Assembly (NCBI GenBank): GCA_016209865.1
Contig: JACQVL010000069.1
Span: 1 to 23,341, forward strand
Direction: 5' to 3'
DNA: 23,341 nucleotides
DNA from: Candidatus Latescibacterota bacterium
GTDB taxonomy: Bacteria; JAAXHH01; JACQVL01
A program made the translations under genes and the position numbers. Position 1 is the stretch's first letter; each line of letters opens with the position of its first letter. Positions 22,265 through 23,341 of the stretch are shown here, one piece after another. Below the pieces are notes generated by a model, which worked only from the letters and a program-made list of their open reading frames with translations, did not search any database and had not been told where the DNA came from.

Positions 22265-23341
22265 CTACCTTAGCCATCCCCGCTCCTGGTACATCGCCTG
22301 CATCCGTCTCACCACGTTCCGGGCGTCATGGTACTGCTCGACCCACTGCCGGCCGTGCTGGCCGTGCGCGTGGCGAAGACGCGGGCTGCGGATCAAGTCT
22401 ACCAGGCGGCCGTACAGCGTCTCCGCGTTGACGTTGACGAACGGATGGTCGGGGATGAACGCCTCATGGTCGGGCGGCAGGTTGGTGCAGACGGGAATCC
22501 CCATCGACAAAGCTTCCAGCGAACTCATCCCGTATCCGACCCCGCCTGCGTTGGTGATCTGGTCGATGACGATGTCACTCGTCTGTTTGAGGGCGATGAC
22601 CTCCGCATGAGGTTTCCGTTCGACGAACACGAACTCGATCCCGTGTTCGTGTTCGAGTCGTTTCCCGACCGCGATGATCCAGTCTGAGCCTTTATACCGC
22701 CGGTTGGTCGCGGAATGGAAGACCCGGAGTCGGGGGTTCTCGCCGTCACGCACCCGGTACCGCCCGGGATCGAACGGGAAGAACAGGTACGTGATGCGTG
22801 GGTGGAGGCGCAGGTGGTCGAACTCCACCGTGAAATTGAGATGACTGACCGCATCGACCGCCGGGATGACGCCGCGGGTTCTGAGATCGCTGCCTAAGTA
22901 GCAGCAGACGATCTTCTTCCCTCGCGCGTGTAACGCCTGAACGTGTTCTCCGGTCCGGAAGAAATCCAGTCCGCCGTCGAGTTGATACAGATCATGATTG
23001 AAGAAATCAAGGGACTCCAGGGCGGCGTGTATGCGACGACGCCAGAGACGTTCTCGAATCGTGATAAGCGCTGCTTCCAGCCGGTTCCCTGGTGCCCAGA
23101 CGAGGGGGCATTTCGCCTTTTCGCCGGGTTCTCTTTTCACCCCTGTTAATGCCCGCTGGCTTGCCGACGACAGCCGATCCCGCGCGGCACAGAACAACCG
23201 GCCGTCGAGCCAGGGCAGGTCGAGGCAGAGGTCCTCCTCGAACCCGTACCGGTTCCGTCCGAACGTGACCAGCCGGCTGTCGATGCCGAGCGCGCGTTCC
23301 GCCTTCACGAAGGCGATGGGCACCCCGGCGGTGTTGAACGG
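22265..23341 (-). CDS. Glycosyltransferase (GT-B, family 4-like), 5' end beyond the window
   Basis: At least 358 residues of a GT-B glycosyltransferase are visible. A GTG at 23323 could be a start, but the frame is open to the window edge and encodes NTAGVP just before it, a normal N-terminal loop, so the gene most likely continues outside. The C-terminal half has RLRVFHSATNRRYKGSDWII, then TSDIVIDQITNAGGVGYGMS and SLEALSMGIPVCTNLPPDHE, the donor-binding region with the E-x(7)-E-like pattern. The unusual middle (LDFFNHDLYQLDGGLDFFRT) is not specific. The role is presumably in polysaccharide synthesis, like the pair at 8045-10343. Confidence 0.88.
   Translation of the reverse strand, partial: PFNTAGVPIAFVKAERALGIDSRLVTFGRNRYGFEEDLCLDLPWLDGRLFCAARDRLSSASQRALTGVKREPGEKAKCPLVWAPGNRLEAALITIRERLWRRRIHAALESLDFFNHDLYQLDGGLDFFRTGEHVQALHARGKKIVCCYLGSDLRTRGVIPAVDAVSHLNFTVEFDHLRLHPRITYLFFPFDPGRYRVRDGENPRLRVFHSATNRRYKGSDWIIAVGKRLEHEHGIEFVFVERKPHAEVIALKQTSDIVIDQITNAGGVGYGMSSLEALSMGIPVCTNLPPDHEAFIPDHPFVNVNAETLYGRLVDLIRSPRLRHAHGQHGRQWVEQYHDARNVVRRMQAMYQERGWLR

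Overview
This window is about 23 kb of a GC-rich, Gram-negative-looking chromosome. It has no rRNA, tRNA or CRISPR array that I can see. Family III CoA-transferase, three-part acyl-CoA carboxylase, RsbU/RsbV-type signalling and many intergenic palindromes would fit an uncultured soil or sediment lineage such as NC10/Methylomirabilota, Rokubacteria, Nitrospirota or Tectomicrobia. That placement is a guess from style, not from a marker gene.

Layout. 1-60: a dispersed double-hairpin palindrome. 171-2424: a CaiB/BaiF CoA-transferase (-) divergent from mazG (+). 2541-3263: a toxin-first HigB/HigA pair (-) with a clear promoter and operator-like palindrome. 3600-5621: a STAS anti-sigma antagonist and a GAF-SpoIIE phosphatase (-), followed by a broken FlgD-like C-terminal fragment. 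5622-6233: a gene-poor stretch. 6234-7163: an exported RNase Z/arylsulfatase-like metallo-beta-lactamase protein (-). 7199-8051: a 5'-truncated IS200/IS605-type element with a tnpB remnant (+). 8045-10343: two overlapping glycosyltransferases (-). 10428-15851: sbcD, a sugar-nucleotide dehydratase/reductase and sbcC (-), with the sugar gene lying between the two nuclease subunits. 16000-17202: a Gfo/Idh/MocA oxidoreductase (-). 17454-18317: an EamA transporter (+). 18395-22098: BCCP, biotin carboxylase and carboxyltransferase of an acyl-CoA carboxylase (- ; transcribed in the order carboxyltransferase, biotin carboxylase, BCCP). 22265-23341: a glycosyltransferase running off the right edge (-).

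How the genes work together. The carboxylase trio is one metabolic unit and the CoA-transferase may feed acyl-CoA metabolism. The STAS/SpoIIE pair is a partner-switching module. The glycosyltransferases, the sugar-nucleotide enzyme and perhaps the Gfo/Idh protein suggest surface polysaccharide synthesis. SbcCD, MazG and HigBA are genome-maintenance or stress genes.

The most striking structure is not a gene. Eight intergenic spaces carry arrays of locus-specific 7-nt words (8-nt at one locus). Several form long inverted arms, and three loci hold a central palindrome of the ATTCCC-N8-GGGAAT type or a decayed form of it. At all six loci that touch a gene 3' end, the array starts 0-5 nt from a stop codon or even includes it. 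This looks like a recurrent process that builds period-7 foldback repeats at gene ends.
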